64,000 bases of DNA, taken from contig OY829543.1 in assembly GCA_963691705.1 (NCBI GenBank), forward strand, positions 49,580,564 through 49,644,563, read 5' to 3'. Position 1 is the first letter of the stretch, and the number at the start of each line of letters is the position of its first letter. Positions 44,928 to 55,442 of this stretch are shown here, piece after piece. The notes below the pieces were generated by a model, which saw only the letters and a list, made by a program, of their open reading frames with translations, was not told the DNA's origin and did not search any database. This DNA comes from Viola odorata (Eukaryota > Streptophyta > Magnoliopsida > Malpighiales > Violaceae). Both the position numbers and the translations under genes were made by a program.

Positions 44928-45566
44928 ATGAGATCTGCCCCCGTTTCTCCTCCTCCTCCTCCTCCGTTCTCAGGCAAGATTTACAACCATTTTATGTAAT
45001 ATATCTGTAAATCATAAAAAATTGATTATGTTATTAATTATCATTAATGATTTTACCTTATAAAAATGATATAGATTAATACGTTGAACTATATAATTTT
45101 ATGTGTTTATTGATTATTTTTTCCGTTATACAGTGTACGCCCCGTCTTATCCACCACGAGGCTACCCTCCTCCGCCTCCGCCACCATCTTCTCACGGTGG
45201 GTATTTTGATGGAAACTACAGTATGATGCCATTACAATCCGTACTTCAAACTAATTTGTATGATAATGGGAGGTAATTTAATTTTCAAACATTTTAATTT
45301 CCTTTTTTTGTATAAATTATGATCAATAAATATTATTTCATTGTGTAACAGATTTCTGAAAGGAAAGAATGAAGGGAAAATTTAATATTATTATTTTATT
45401 TTTCTTTTTTTGCAGCACTTATTTCTTCCAAGTCATTTGCTTCTCTGCAGTAGCATACCATTTGGGATGGGCCCTTGTTCACAAGTACATGCCGGATTTG
45501 GGCCAGAAAGTGCGTTTTGGGCTTGGGCGTACCTTTCGGGTTGCCGCTCAACAATTCCGATACTAA
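44928..45566 (+). CDS. Small proline-rich membrane protein, three exons (unrecognised family)
   Basis: Predicted exons are 44,928-44,973, 45,134-45,272 and 45,416-45,566, giving 111 residues. The first intron uses a GC donor (CAG/GCAAGA) with a normal AG acceptor; the second is GT-AG. The N-terminal half is low in complexity: MRSAPVS plus six prolines, then YAPSYPPRGY, another proline run and SSHGGYFDGNY. The third exon gives a hydrophobic segment, about YFFQVICFSAVAYHLGWALV, long enough for one membrane span. A basic tail follows (HKYMP to the final QFRY). This suggests a tail-anchored or single-pass protein with a proline-rich cytosolic or luminal domain. I do not recognise the family. The exon structure is inferred, but the third exon is supported by the related fragment at 46,742-46,918, which preserves HKYxPxLGxKxRF. 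Alternative: a non-coding or decaying duplicate. Confidence 0.6.
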
Positions 45567-46281
45567 GGGGAGATTTTTTATTTCCCCCCTTCAAACTTAT
45601 GATTAAATTGAAAAATCTTCTTGAACAAAAAAAAAAAATTTTTGCATCATGAGCTTCACGAGTCATACAAAGTTACAAACACCACCTATTAAAAAATATT
45701 AATGGAAAAAATAATAAAATGATTATTTTATTGAAATTAAAAAAAAAAACATATTCATGTATCTTTATCAATTAAAGATAAAGAGATAAAATAAGTTAAA
45801 AAAACTAGGTATTTTACTTACGAAAATCAATAAAAATAAGTTTTCATTTTTAATATAACTATTTTAATGCATAGGAGGTGTTTGCATGGTTCGTGAGGCT
45901 CAGGATTGTTCAGGGTGGTTTTTGAGTTTGACTCGTAATAAGGGGAAACTAAAATCGTCCTCTTGATTAATTATAAGACTGAAAAGTATTAGAAGGTTTG
46001 TAAAATAGGGTTAAAGAAATACTAAATAAAATGCCTATGTGTACATTATCCTTGTAAGACTTTTCTTTATGTAAATTAACTAGAAATACACTCTTGATTT
46101 GTATACACATTATGTTGAAAAATAAATAAATTATACGTATGTTTTACTATAACTAAGTACATATCTTCTTAGTAAACACCGTAGATTTTAATCTGTCTGT
46201 CTGATGTTTTTTTGTAAATTTAAATTTTATCCACATGTTATATGTAAACTATACATAACCATCGGACAATCTATGTAAACA

Positions 46282-46690
46282 CCACAGAGAAAATCAAGGG
46301 TACACTTTGATTGTTGGATATTGGAATCTTTTTCTTTAAGGTGTTGTTGCTATTTTATGGGCTTTCTTACAACTCATATTGAAATTACTCTATTTAAACT
46401 ACAAGGTTATTACCCTATTTAAAGTACAAAGTTTTGGAAGTAGATTACTAAATGTTCAAACCCAGCTCAAACAAGAATTTCAGGATTTGTGTATTATTAT
46501 CCATTTCAATTTAGACAAAGTGAATCCATCAATAAATCAAATCGGACAACTTAACTCTTCCCTACTAAATTCAAAGTTGATCTAGGAATGCCACCAAAAT
46601 AAGTTTCAAAATTGTTGGTGGGATCATAAAAAATTCACTTAAGTATCAACCTTTTTATGCGATTAATTAACTTTCGAGGTAAGCATTTTT
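46282..46690. other. Spacer right of the duplication
   Basis: Unique AT-rich sequence; a short frame at 46,379-46,585 has no family resemblance. Nothing else seen. Confidence 0.5.
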
Positions 46691-46741
46691 GTTCTCATAA
46701 CAAATAAGAGAAAAAAAGAAAGAGAAGTTTTTGATTTTTGA

Positions 46742-46918
46742 TTGAATCCATTGAAAATAAATAATGAGATCTGCCCCTTGTGCTTCTCCATTGTGGGCCT
46801 GGCATACCATTTTGGATCTGCCCTCGTTCACAAGTACCTGCCAGGTTTGGGCCCAAAGATTCGTTTTCGAGTTTCAGGTTGTGCCCCAACAATTTGGTTA
46901 CTAAAGCTTAGATTTGAT
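46742..46918 (+). pseudogene. Small proline-rich gene, third copy fragment
   Basis: ATGAGATCTGCCCC (exon 1 start, about 46,764) is joined within about 30 bp to exon 3 sequence. The frame GLAYHFGSALVHKYLPGLGP matches AVAYHLGWALVHKYMPDLGQ of the intact copy, and the DNA match continues to the equivalent of its stop (TTGGTTACTAAAG). Introns, exon 2 and the proline region are gone and the two exon pieces are in different frames, so it is not functional. The pattern fits deletion between exons rather than retroposition, since no poly(A) is seen. Confidence 0.7.
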
Positions 46919-47408
46919 AACTATTGTTATTTTTTTTCAAAGGTATTTTTTAATATGGATAATGGTTTGTTATAAGATGTTGAACCTCACGGGAGAAGTC
47001 CCTCGATTAAAACTCTTTTAAATTAGAAGTCACACCTCTTTTAATTAGTGTATTTGTCACCGTATTCACATCCCTTCTAACATTAATAACCTAGATCTAT
47101 GGTTTTGAGTTGCGTAAAATTATTTTCTATTTTTTAAGACTTTTGTACGTTCTTTTATAGTGAACTATGTGGCATTTTGAAAAACTAGAAAAAAAACTAG
47201 CCGTCAAAAGAAAACCCTCTCAATCTTTCCTCTCTTTAGGAGTCGTCGTCCGGATTGTAACCGGCAATAAGTCCCCTTTTTTCTTTTTGTTTTATTTTTT
47301 TTTCTCATAGTGTGTCATGTGTTTAACTAACGTTTTTCAGGTTTCCCTCAAATCTATTGTGTAATGATTCATCCTCTTTTCTGGGGTGAGAGAAGATAGA
47401 TGTGATGG
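46919..47408. other. AT-rich spacer
   Basis: No gene recognised in this stretch. Confidence 0.5.
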
Positions 47409-47951
47409 TGAACATGAAGATGGAATCACAAATTTGAAGATTTTAGCAGCAAGATCTAAGATAAAACACAACTTTTATGTTTTATTAGTCTATGAATAAA
47501 TGAGGTGTTATTCCTCCATAGTTCCTTTTTATCTTCGTGCGTTCTTGTGGCCTTTGTGCTTTATTTGTCGCTTTATGCGGGTTTGTGTGCTTTGTGAGTT
47601 GTTTTGTGCAATTCTATTGTGTGCTTGACAGGTGAGCAAAACTTAGGACTTAGTTTTTTATTGGATAGCCTATTGTATGACTGTAGAATGTGAAGATGAA
47701 TATGGAATCACAAATCTAAAGATTTTAGCGGTAAGATCCGGGATAAAACACAACTTTTATGTTTTATTAGTCTATGAATAAATGAAGTGTTATTCCTTCA
47801 TAGTTCCTTTTTGTTTTCGTGTATTCTTGTGGCCTTTGTGCTATGTTTGTCGCTTTATGCGTTGTTTTGTACAATTGTATTGTGTGCTTCAGAATTGGGC
47901 AAAATTTAGAACTTAGTTTCTTATTGGATAACCTATTGTATGGCTGTAGAA
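47409..47951 (+). repeat. Tandem duplication, units 281 and 262 bp
   Basis: 47,409-47,689 and 47,690-47,951 align throughout (GATGGAATCACAAAT, GGATAAAACACAACTTTTAT, TTTTATTGGATAGCC landmarks), with small indels. No protein recognised. Confidence 0.85.
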
Positions 47952-48620
47952 GCCATATTTGAGTCATTTGATTCATTTTGATCACTTTTCATTGACTCTG
48001 CATTGTTTGTAAAGAATTTTTCTCTTATTTTAATATAATTTCCTATCTATTGGTAAAAAAAAATCTTTAATATTGACGAGCCATGGTGTTCTTTATTATA
48101 ATATAATAATAAAAATTATCATGGTTGAAGTGTACGAACAAAATATCACATTGGAAAGGCAAGAGAAATAAAGATGAAATATAAGAGGGGTGAAACTTTT
48201 AATGGAGTGAGGTTTTTTTTATAAAAATCATGCGAGTCTATACCTAACGCGATAGTATTATTCCATTTAAGAGACACTTATCGGTTTTTATTTCTCCAAA
48301 AGTCACGTTGGCACAGATAATGTTTAGTTGAGTTAGATAGATAAATATTAATGACTTTAAGGGTCACTTTTTATTGTTTTTGTTTTAAAATATTTATTTA
48401 CTTCAAGTGAGAGAACAGAATGGAAGGGAGACGTGTGACACAATAATATTAATTTTATAATAATTTCCCTCTCATCTCTCTGCAAATTTTAATTGTTTTT
48501 TCTTTCTTTCTGCGGTAATACTACACAACCAAAATTAATAATTATTTTTTTCCTTCCTTTTCTTTATCCTCTTTTTGGTTTTTCTCTTTAGTAAACAAAT
48601 ATTGAAATATCTTGGTTTTC
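47952..48620. other. AT-rich spacer before the MULE
   Basis: Poly(A)-like and AT-rich sequence; no gene or clear repeat. Confidence 0.5.
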
Positions 48621-48925
48621 GGCACTATGGGGTCCTTAACATTATTATTTTCATTTTAGTTGGTCCCTAACGGTGATTTTTGTTCAATTTAATCCTGAAT
48701 GTTTACTCCGTTAGTCGCCCGGGGTCCCTATTGTCATAACGGAGGTTGACGGCCGTTATCTCTCATTATTTTATTATTTTGTCCGAAAAGCGACCTGATA
48801 GTGGGCCCCACAACCCAGCTTTCGTTAGTCACATTATCCTCTTAATATCTAATAAATAGTTTTAGTAATTTTTTTTTTGGTTTTAAAAAATAAAGTAATA
48901 AAACTCAAATTAATTAAACTGAATA
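48621..48925 (+). mobile_element. Left terminal inverted repeat of the MULE
   Basis: Starts GGCACTATGGGGTCC and carries ATTTTAGTTGGTCCCTAACG, CCGTTAGTCGCC, TAACGGAGGTTGACGGCCG and AGTGGGCCCCAC. It is homologous to the ends at 11,718, 13,590 and 40,294. It lies about 420 bp before the transposase frame. The matching right end was not found downstream, so the element is truncated or rearranged there. Confidence 0.7.
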
Positions 48926-49348
48926 TTATTAAAAGTGGGACCACTTGTTTTTCAAATTTCACACTTTACTTCGCCGTTTATATTTATATATAAAATGATT
49001 TACTCTTCAAATTAGAAATACTTCTCTCCGCTCTGTCTCGTTGCTCATCTGCTTCTTTTCACTAGAAACATTGATTTATCCAAGATCTGAGTCAAAAGCA
49101 TAACCCCCCTGTCTTTGTGTCTGCAAGTGGTCGAGCTGTGTTGCATAAATATTCAGAGGTGGACAACGACATTGAGATTCGAATGAGTATGTCTATTAAA
49201 ACCCTTTAATTGGCTTTTGCCCTTGTTTTTATCCGTGTTTCTGTTGCTTTTCGATACGTGGTTATGATTTTTATATGAAAACACTTTGGTGGTCCTGCCT
49301 TGAACGTGGTTGAGCTGGAATTTATTGTTTGATTTTTATTGGTAGGCC

Positions 49349-52232
49349 ATGGCTGTTTTGCGGTTCAATATGGGTGGTATTTTAAAGTATAATCAGTATG
49401 GATACGAGTACTCTACTGTAGTTGAGTGGAAGTGTGAGGTCAAAATTTTATCTTATGAGTTACTAATATGGATTTTGGGTAGGATGAAAGTAAAGAATGT
49501 GTGTAAAATTCTATTTTACAAACAATGGGATAAGGACATTGTGGATTTTGATATGGATTTGATCTTGTTGCAATGTGAAATATCTTTTGGAATGTTTATG
49601 CAATTGGCAAAGGAGAAAGGTGTAGTGGATATATTTGTAGACCATGATGAAAACCAGCCTCTCTATATTGAAGATAAACCTAGGATTTTACCATATGACT
49701 TATTACCTTGTCCATACTCAATACATGCTAATGACTTCAGTAATGACACAATAGAGTTGGTGGGTGTCAGTACGTTTAATATTGAGGAGGGGGTTAAGTC
49801 AAACAGGTTCCCTAGGGAAATAAATGAGGATGATCTCCCATTTTCTCCATTTTATGAGCATAGTGAATATGGTCATTATTATTCTGACTTTGGTGAGGAG
49901 AATGGTGAAGGAGCTAGAGTTGATGAGAATGTTTTAGGTAGTGGAGGAAGGGTTACTGAACCAGAAGTGTGTGTAGATGGAGATGTGAGTGAAGATTGGG
50001 ATGACATTGAAGATGGGAATGATAGTGAAGAGGAAGATGTTGGGATAGAAGGAGGGCTTGGTACTTGGGTGTCGGTTCCACAAATATCAGATGATGAAGA
50101 ATACTTGATAATTAAGAGTAAGAAAAAGAAGAAGGGTCAGAACAGTGCTGAAAATAGATCTGAAGGCATCAATAGAACTTCTGCAGGGGTAAGAAATGAA
50201 GATGGAGGGGAGGGGGGGGGGGGGGGGGCTGGTGGAGCAGAAGATAGACAACCACCATTATCTGATGAGATAGGATATGATTCAGATGCTAGTGCAGAGA
50301 CTAGTAGTGAAGGAAGTGAAGATGACCATGACAGGAGGAGAAGGAAGACCAAAGTTACTTACAAACCCGCCAACAACTACAGAGACACTCCTAACTTGGA
50401 GGTTGGGTTGATTTTTACTTCTACAAAAACCTTAAAGGAAGCAGTTATAGAACACAGTTTGAAGATGTATAGAGAGATTGATTTTGTGAAGAATGATAAG
50501 TAGAGAATAAGGTTGAAGTGTTTGGATGAAAGTTGCAAGTGGTTTGTTTATGGCATAAAACCAAAGAATACGTCTCACTGGCAGTTAAGGAGTATAGGCC
50601 CTGATCACACGTGCCCTAGAGTGTTCACTAATAGCAGAATAAACTACAAGCTTATTGCGACTCACTTTATTAGGGAGAGAAAAGCAACTGCTATCTCAAT
50701 GAAGCAAAATAAAATCAAGAAACACACTAAGGAAGAACTTGGCATTGAGATATCTGAAAGTCAGGTAAGGAGAGCTAGGATGGCAATCAGGAAACATTTT
50801 GTTGGAGATTATGATAAAGAGTTTAGGAGGATATGGGATTTTGTTGAAGAAATAAGAGTAAGCAATCCTGGATCAACTGTGATTCTGGAAGCTCTAAGGA
50901 ATATTCTTTTGAGAATGTATGTTTGTTTTGATGCATTAAAAAAAGGGTTCATGGAAGGATGCAGAAGGCTATTAGGGGTAGATAGATGCTTTTTTAAGGG
51001 GCCTTTTAAACAACAATTGTTAACTGTTGTGGGCAGAGATGCCAATGATCAAATGTTTCCAGTGGCTTGGGTAGTTGTTGATGTTGAGAACCACTCCAAC
51101 TGGATGTGGTTTCTTGAGCTTGTAAAGAAGGACCTGAATATCACAACAGGTGGACTGGGATGGTCTTTTCAATCTGATCAACATCTAGTAAGTTTTTTAA
51201 TTGTTGGATGCAGTTTATTACCATGTTTTTTCCTATTTTAATAATAGTGACTATTTATGTGAATATTCGCAGTCTATTATTCATGCTATTAGGATGCTCA
51301 TGCCAGAAGCAGAGGGTAGAAGGTGTGCCAGGCACATATTCTCTAAGTTGAGGAAGGGGCGTGATGGGGATTTGTATTCTGAGTTGTATTGGAGTACAAT
51401 GAAGTCCACAAATGTACCACAGTTGGAGGAGAATTTGGACAAGACGTACAACTATGACCCTGCTACTGTAGATGCGATTTTGGAGGTATCACCTAAATTT
51501 TGGTGTAAAGCTTTCTTTCAATGTCTTTCTAAGTCTGTTGTAGTTGACAATAACATGTGTGAGACATTCAATGCCAAAATTATGGAAGCTAGGCACATGT
51601 CTATTGTCACAATGGTTGAGGAAATTAGAATGTTGATAGTTTCGAGATTTGTAGAGAGGAGGATTTTTGAGAATTATAAGTTTGTTGGGGATTATGGTCC
51701 TAGAATTTGGGCAAGAATAGAAGACAACAAAGATAGGAGTGTGTACTGCCATATTTTTACTAATGGTGATGGTGGTTGGGAAGTATTTGAAGGGCAAAAT
51801 AAGTTTATTGTGAAGTTTGAAGATAGGAAATGTAGTTATAGGGGTTGGGATTTGACAGCCATTCCATGTCAACATGCAGTGGCAATCATCTCACATAGAA
51901 GAGAAAATGTTGAGGATTTTGTGTCTCATTGGTATAGAAAGGACATGTTCCAAAAGGATTATGCATACTCTATCTAGCCTGTAAATGATGAGAGATTTAG
52001 GAAAAAGACTAGTTTACCAAACATTCTTCCACCTCTAAGAAAGTTGGTTAAGGGTAGACGTAGAGTGAATAGGATATCAGAAAAATGGGAGCCAAAGACT
52101 AGGAAGACAGTAATGCGTCCCAAACAAATACAGTGGTGCAAAGTATGTTTCAAGAGAGGACACAAATCTTCAACCTGCTCAAAACAAAATAGCAGTAATG
52201 TAAGTCTCTTTTCTCAATGTGAACTACCTTGA
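49349..52232 (+). pseudogene. MULE transposase, nearly complete, two in-frame TAG codons
   Basis: A Mutator-like transposase (MuDR A type), which cuts and pastes the element between its inverted ends. Order: N-terminal domain (49,349 onward), a long acidic linker with a Gly tract encoded by 17 G (50,212-50,228), then the MuDR DNA-binding zinc region (RLKCLDESCKWFVYG through DHTC). The DDE core follows: first Asp in GVDRCFFKG (codon 50,981), second in SDQH (51,176), Glu in PEAEGRRCARH (about 51,305-51,313). After it come the SWIM finger (CSYRGWDLTAIPCQH) and a CCHC knuckle (WCKVCFKRGHKSSTC). An 85-bp GT-AG intron at 51,188-51,272 joins frames exactly. The only disruptions are TAG at 50,501-50,503 and TAG at 51,975-51,977. 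A 5' non-coding exon and intron probably precede the ATG (GTATGT near 49,187, acceptor TTGGTAG at 49,346). Confidence 0.9.
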
Positions 52233-52571
52233 TTAGTGATGTTTGTTTTGTATATTATGACTACCTTGTGTCTGTCTCTATCAATATGCAATCAATCTCT
52301 AAATGGTTTGTATGAAACTTATTGTATGAAACTTCTTTTTTCTGAAACTTATGGTTGATTTTGTTGGTTCTAGTTTTTGTTTCAGATGATAATTGATACC
52401 ATATCCAATTTGTCAAGAACAGAACATGCCAAAACATTACTTCAAAATTCAATAACATCATAAACAACAAACATTCTAAATAAACTCCATAATTTTATTA
52501 TAATATGTTGAATAGGGAAATACATAACAGGATCCAGACCAGACCAGGACAGAACCATAACAGACTACATT
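52233..52571. other. MULE 3' sequence
   Basis: AT-rich region between the end of the transposase frame and the convergent small gene. No further gene seen. Confidence 0.5.
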
Positions 52572-52926
52572 TCAGACATTAGGAATGCCTACCATAGTAT
52601 TACTAAACATGTTCAACTCCTCAAAAGCAGACCTAACACCTCTGAGTGTGCACTTCAATAAAGCCCTCTTATTCTGCAGTTGATTAATGGTAACTTGCAA
52701 ATGAGTAAGGTAGTCGCCAACGGTGAAGACAATGGCAAGTGCATCATCATCATCTTCAAACACAGCTTCCTTCCTAGCCTTAAACTCGTCAGCCCTTGCC
52801 TCCAAGCGATGGATATCCTGGCCAGTTTGGAGAATTTTGTGCTCCAGCATAGCTATGTCATCACCTAAATTCCTACCGATGCCCCCCTACAACATTGAGA
52901 ATGATTTGCTTGTCGCTCGCATTCAT
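52572..52926 (-). pseudogene. Small coiled-coil protein, frameshifted (unrecognised family)
   Basis: Minus strand from the ATG at 52,926. The first about 15 residues are in one frame. At a run of six G (plus-strand C, 52,882-52,887) the reading shifts to the frame NLGDDIAMLEHKILQTGQDI, which runs to the stop at 52,572. A five-base run would keep one frame, so this is a single-base insertion or sequencing error. The body is predicted coiled coil, with LQVTINQLQNKRALLKCTLR near the end. It is homologous to the intact gene at 54,148 (NLxDxD near the start; VxITxLQxxxxLLxCxLKGxR near the end). A TATA box (CTATATATTC, about 52,992-53,003 on the minus strand) lies about 70 bp upstream, as in the other copy. 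Function unknown. Confidence 0.6.
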
Positions 52927-53344
52927 TTTGGAAAGAAGCAGAGTGATAGAGATGAAGAAGTGATTTTGATGGTGATGAGTTAGAGCTTCTGTGAATATAT
53001 AGAGGGATAGTCAAGAAAGCATACCTACTATGACTGATGGACTCTGTATACAGTCAATGCCTTGAAATGTTGCATTCTTTAGGAATATGAAAGGATGAAC
53101 CGTTGCAACGCTTGGGAACATGAAAAGCTGACTCCATTAGTAAATGGTGTTGTCAATAACAAGGGAATCTTGCATAGCTTCACTCCAGCTACAAGTTTAT
53201 TGAGTGTAGAGTTTTAAATTAACTCAATGACTGAAATATTAAGAATTGCAAATAAATTGCACACGAATAAGAATAATTAATAACTTAGATTACTCCAATT
53301 TCAATTCCAATACACAATTTTAGTAGAACTCAAATTACAAACCA
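52927..53344. other. Promoter side of the minus-strand small gene; spacer
   Basis: Contains the TATA box of the frameshifted gene (about 52,992-53,003). The rest shows no gene. Confidence 0.5.
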
Positions 53345-53533
53345 TCAATTCACTTTGCTTACAAATACATCAACCAGACCTATCAGAAAACACAATAAAA
53401 TTGCAACTTTTGCACACTTCACAGACCCATCTGACTTGCCCAATCTTTGCCTATCTAATTCATTGATAAGATTCGGACTTCTGTGGAATCGGGGGTGAGG
53501 ACTATGGCTGCTCGGAATTACTGTAGTAGCCAT
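53345..53533 (-). CDS. Possible small membrane protein exon, 62 residues
   Basis: From an ATG at 53,531-53,533 preceded by an acceptor-like TGCAG. MATTVIPSSHSPHPRFHRSP leads into a polar stretch and a hydrophobic segment (VAILLCFLIGLVDVFV) near the C terminus, enough for one membrane span. It may be the last exon of a MULE companion gene: such genes are often convergent with the transposase and end in coiled coil plus a membrane segment. The upstream GRF-type zinc finger expected for that family was not found. Low confidence that it is a gene. Confidence 0.3.
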   Translation of the reverse strand: MATTVIPSSHSPHPRFHRSPNLINELDRQRLGKSDGSVKCAKVAILLCFLIGLVDVFVSKVN

Positions 53534-53548
53534 CTGAAGTACCTGCAA

Positions 53549-54080
53549 AGCACCAAAGGGGGGACTTCGGCGTAGACACTCCGATGCTTAAGTCAGTATG
53601 ACAGGGGTTCGACTAGAAATCATAGTCTTACCTCTCATCTCGAATAGTGGGGTATTTGTAAGCGTCGAGGAGGGCGTTACCTCAAGGGGGTAGGCGTTAT
53701 CTAGGGAAGATAACGCCTTGAGTGACGTCATGGCTGACCTAGGATGGGATAACGCCGTGCTTGTGGGCTGATGACGCATGAGACCCCCCTAACGTCGACC
53801 ATCCTAGGGTTCCTCGCTGGGTAAGGGGCGGCGACCTTGGTGGCAGACGCCCGGTAGGGGCTACAGTGTTCCGACCTTGACGCTGGTGTAAGGACGGAAA
53901 TACCCCCTGAATTGCCTTGGAATTTCTTCTATTGTTATCACAAGCCCAACTGAAAATAAGCCCGAGTGTTTACCAAGGGTTGTCGCTTCAGCTTACCTCC
54001 ATATCGTGCTTGTTAATCCTCGAGATAACGGGTGGCTCGGTTGTCGAGGGGTACCCCCTTTCAACTGCCTTTTCTTCAGG
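53549..54080 (+). other. LTR-like and promoter-like GC-rich stretch
   Basis: Begins with GCAAAGCACCAAAGGGGGGA and ACACTCCGATGCTTAAGTCA, phrasing common in plant gypsy LTRs. It contains a perfect 11-bp inverted repeat AGGCGTTATCT/AGATAACGCCT (53,692-53,718, 5-nt loop) and further GATAACGCC (53,748) and GATAACG (54,024) motifs. Open frames on the minus strand have no family resemblance. Confidence 0.45.
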
Positions 54081-54081
54081 C

Positions 54082-54090
54082 CTATAAATT
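54082..54090 (+). promoter_or_regulatory. TATA box of the small coiled-coil gene
   Basis: CTATAAATT lies 58-66 bp upstream of the ATG at 54,148, implying a leader of about 30 nt. Confidence 0.65.
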
Positions 54091-54147
54091 TGAACTTCCA
54101 CCGCGCAAATTTCACATATTTCTAGCACTTTTCTTGGCATTTTCATC

Positions 54148-54552
54148 ATGGATAATCTCACTAAGAACTTCTTGATTTCCAAATCCCACACTATGAAAAA
54201 CCTCAATGATGGTGACGTTGGCTTTCTGGAAAATGTGCTGATCAAGACCTCTGAGGACATCCTGGAGCTTCAAGGGATGATGACCCCTCTTCGGTCCAGG
54301 CTTGGTATGGCTTCTCTAGAGGATTTCAGTCCTCTAGAGAATGTGTCAAAGTTGGCTATTGCTGTCTCCCGCATTGAGGTGGTGATCACCATGCTACAGC
54401 AGAGGAAGGATTTGCTAGGTTGCTGCTTGAAGGGCATGAGGATTTCCTCCTTCATGGCGAATGCCCTAAGGGAGATCCCCACTCTGCTGGGTCCCAGGCT
54501 TGACCGTCGGCCGTCGCCATCCTATCTTTTTATTTTCTTTGTATGGATGTAA
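54148..54552 (+). CDS. Small coiled-coil protein, intact copy (unrecognised family)
   Basis: A single open frame of 134 residues with its own TATA box and an AATAAA cluster about 20 bp after the stop (54,572 on), so it has the layout of a complete intronless gene. It starts MDNLTKNFLISKSHTMKNLN. Leu/Ile heptads from about residue 20 to 100 suggest a coiled coil (FLENVLIKTSEDILELQ; IEVVITMLQQRKDLLGCCLK). The C terminus is Arg- and Phe-containing. It is homologous to the frameshifted minus-strand gene at 52,572-52,926. I recognise no named family. It lies in the cluster with the gypsy-type transposon genes, so it may be carried by the same element; this is inference. Confidence 0.6.
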   Translation: MDNLTKNFLISKSHTMKNLNDGDVGFLENVLIKTSEDILELQGMMTPLRSRLGMASLEDFSPLENVSKLAIAVSRIEVVITMLQQRKDLLGCCLKGMRISSFMANALREIPTLLGPRLDRRPSPSYLFIFFVWM

Positions 54553-54599
54553 GCCCAGGCCGTTAGGCTATAAATAAAATAAAATATCTTTTCGCTATC

Positions 54600-55019
54600 T
54601 GATTTGCAACTTCTTTTCCTTTTACTACGTGCTGAGCAACATTTCAGTTGAGTGCCACATTAGCCCAACTGAAAATGAGTCCGCCGTTGGTGAGACTTTC
54701 GCAGCACTGGCTTTTCCTTGTTCGCCAGGTGGTAAAATGCTCTCGCTAATCATTCCGCATTGATTCCACGCAGTCTCTTCAGTGCAAACTGATTGGGCGG
54801 TTTTCCCGGTGCTTCTTGATTAGTACGAATTCTAACAGACGTGATCATAGGATCAAATTCTGTGATTATGATCATCCTTCTCAAGCGCATTAATTATCCT
54901 CAAAGGTCGTGCGAGAAGGTAGGGAGGCTTCTTCGCCTCGCCTATTTAATGAGATTTTCCTTTTCTTTTTCCTGTTCATCTTCTTCTTTCATTTCTCTCT
55001 TGAGATTATCTAGGATCTT
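54600..55019. other. Spacer with leader of the next gene
   Basis: No gene. A TATA-like CTATTTAATG (about 54,940) and a pyrimidine-rich leader precede the ATG at 55,020. Confidence 0.45.
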
Positions 55020-55442
55020 ATGGATGATCCATATTCTTTGGACGTCGCTGAACGTGATTCTCCACCGACTCCTCCAACTTCCCCTAATTCTGACGATCCT
55101 CCTTTACCGTCGTGCCTGAAGAAGCGATTACCTCGCCGTAAGGGTCGTAAGGGATCGAAGAGGAGAACCTCGAGGGCAGTCGACCTATCTTCTAACTTCT
55201 ATGTCCCTACTGTACGGAGGGGTGGCGAACTGTTTCCTCACATTGACCGTTTCATGGAAAGAAGTTCTGCCAGCGATATCGGTGCTGAGATAACGACTCC
55301 TACTACTAAGGGAGAGTCAAGTTCGTCAAAGCTGGGTCAAGAGAAAAGGGTTGAGGAACCTTTCCCTTTCATTGATGAGGGGTTTCCATCTTCAGATGGA
55401 GATAACTCCTATTGGCCCTCTTATTGGCCTGATGAAGACTGA
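55020..55442 (+). CDS. Small Pro/Ser-rich basic protein with acidic tail (unrecognised)
   Basis: 140 residues from MDDPYSLDVAERDSPPTPPT. The N-terminal part is Pro/Ser/Asp rich. Next comes a strongly basic stretch (KKRLPRRKGRKGSKRRTSR) that could be a nuclear or nucleic-acid-binding signal, then a Ser-rich middle, and an acidic aromatic end (DGDNSYWPSYWPDED). No domain recognised. It has a plausible TATA-like box and pyrimidine-rich leader, and stands between the coiled-coil gene and the gypsy-type transposon gene. The composition resembles accessory ORFs of plant retroelements, but this is inference. Confidence 0.5.
   Translation: MDDPYSLDVAERDSPPTPPTSPNSDDPPLPSCLKKRLPRRKGRKGSKRRTSRAVDLSSNFYVPTVRRGGELFPHIDRFMERSSASDIGAEITTPTTKGESSSSKLGQEKRVEEPFPFIDEGFPSSDGDNSYWPSYWPDED

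Larger units (their letters stand above)
43832..46281 (+). repeat. Segmental duplication copy B
   Basis: Collinear with 7,131-9,976. B is the fuller copy, with the complete small gene at 44,928-45,566. Its left part is shorter than A through several deletions. The right 640 bp is almost identical to copy A, suggesting recent duplication or gene conversion of that part. Confidence 0.85.

Noticed and set aside
44645..44977. Minus-strand 110-residue frame overlapping the small proline-rich gene promoter
   Set aside because: It is antisense to the promoter and exon 1. The glycine run is the complement of the proline codons, and copy A does not preserve the frame.
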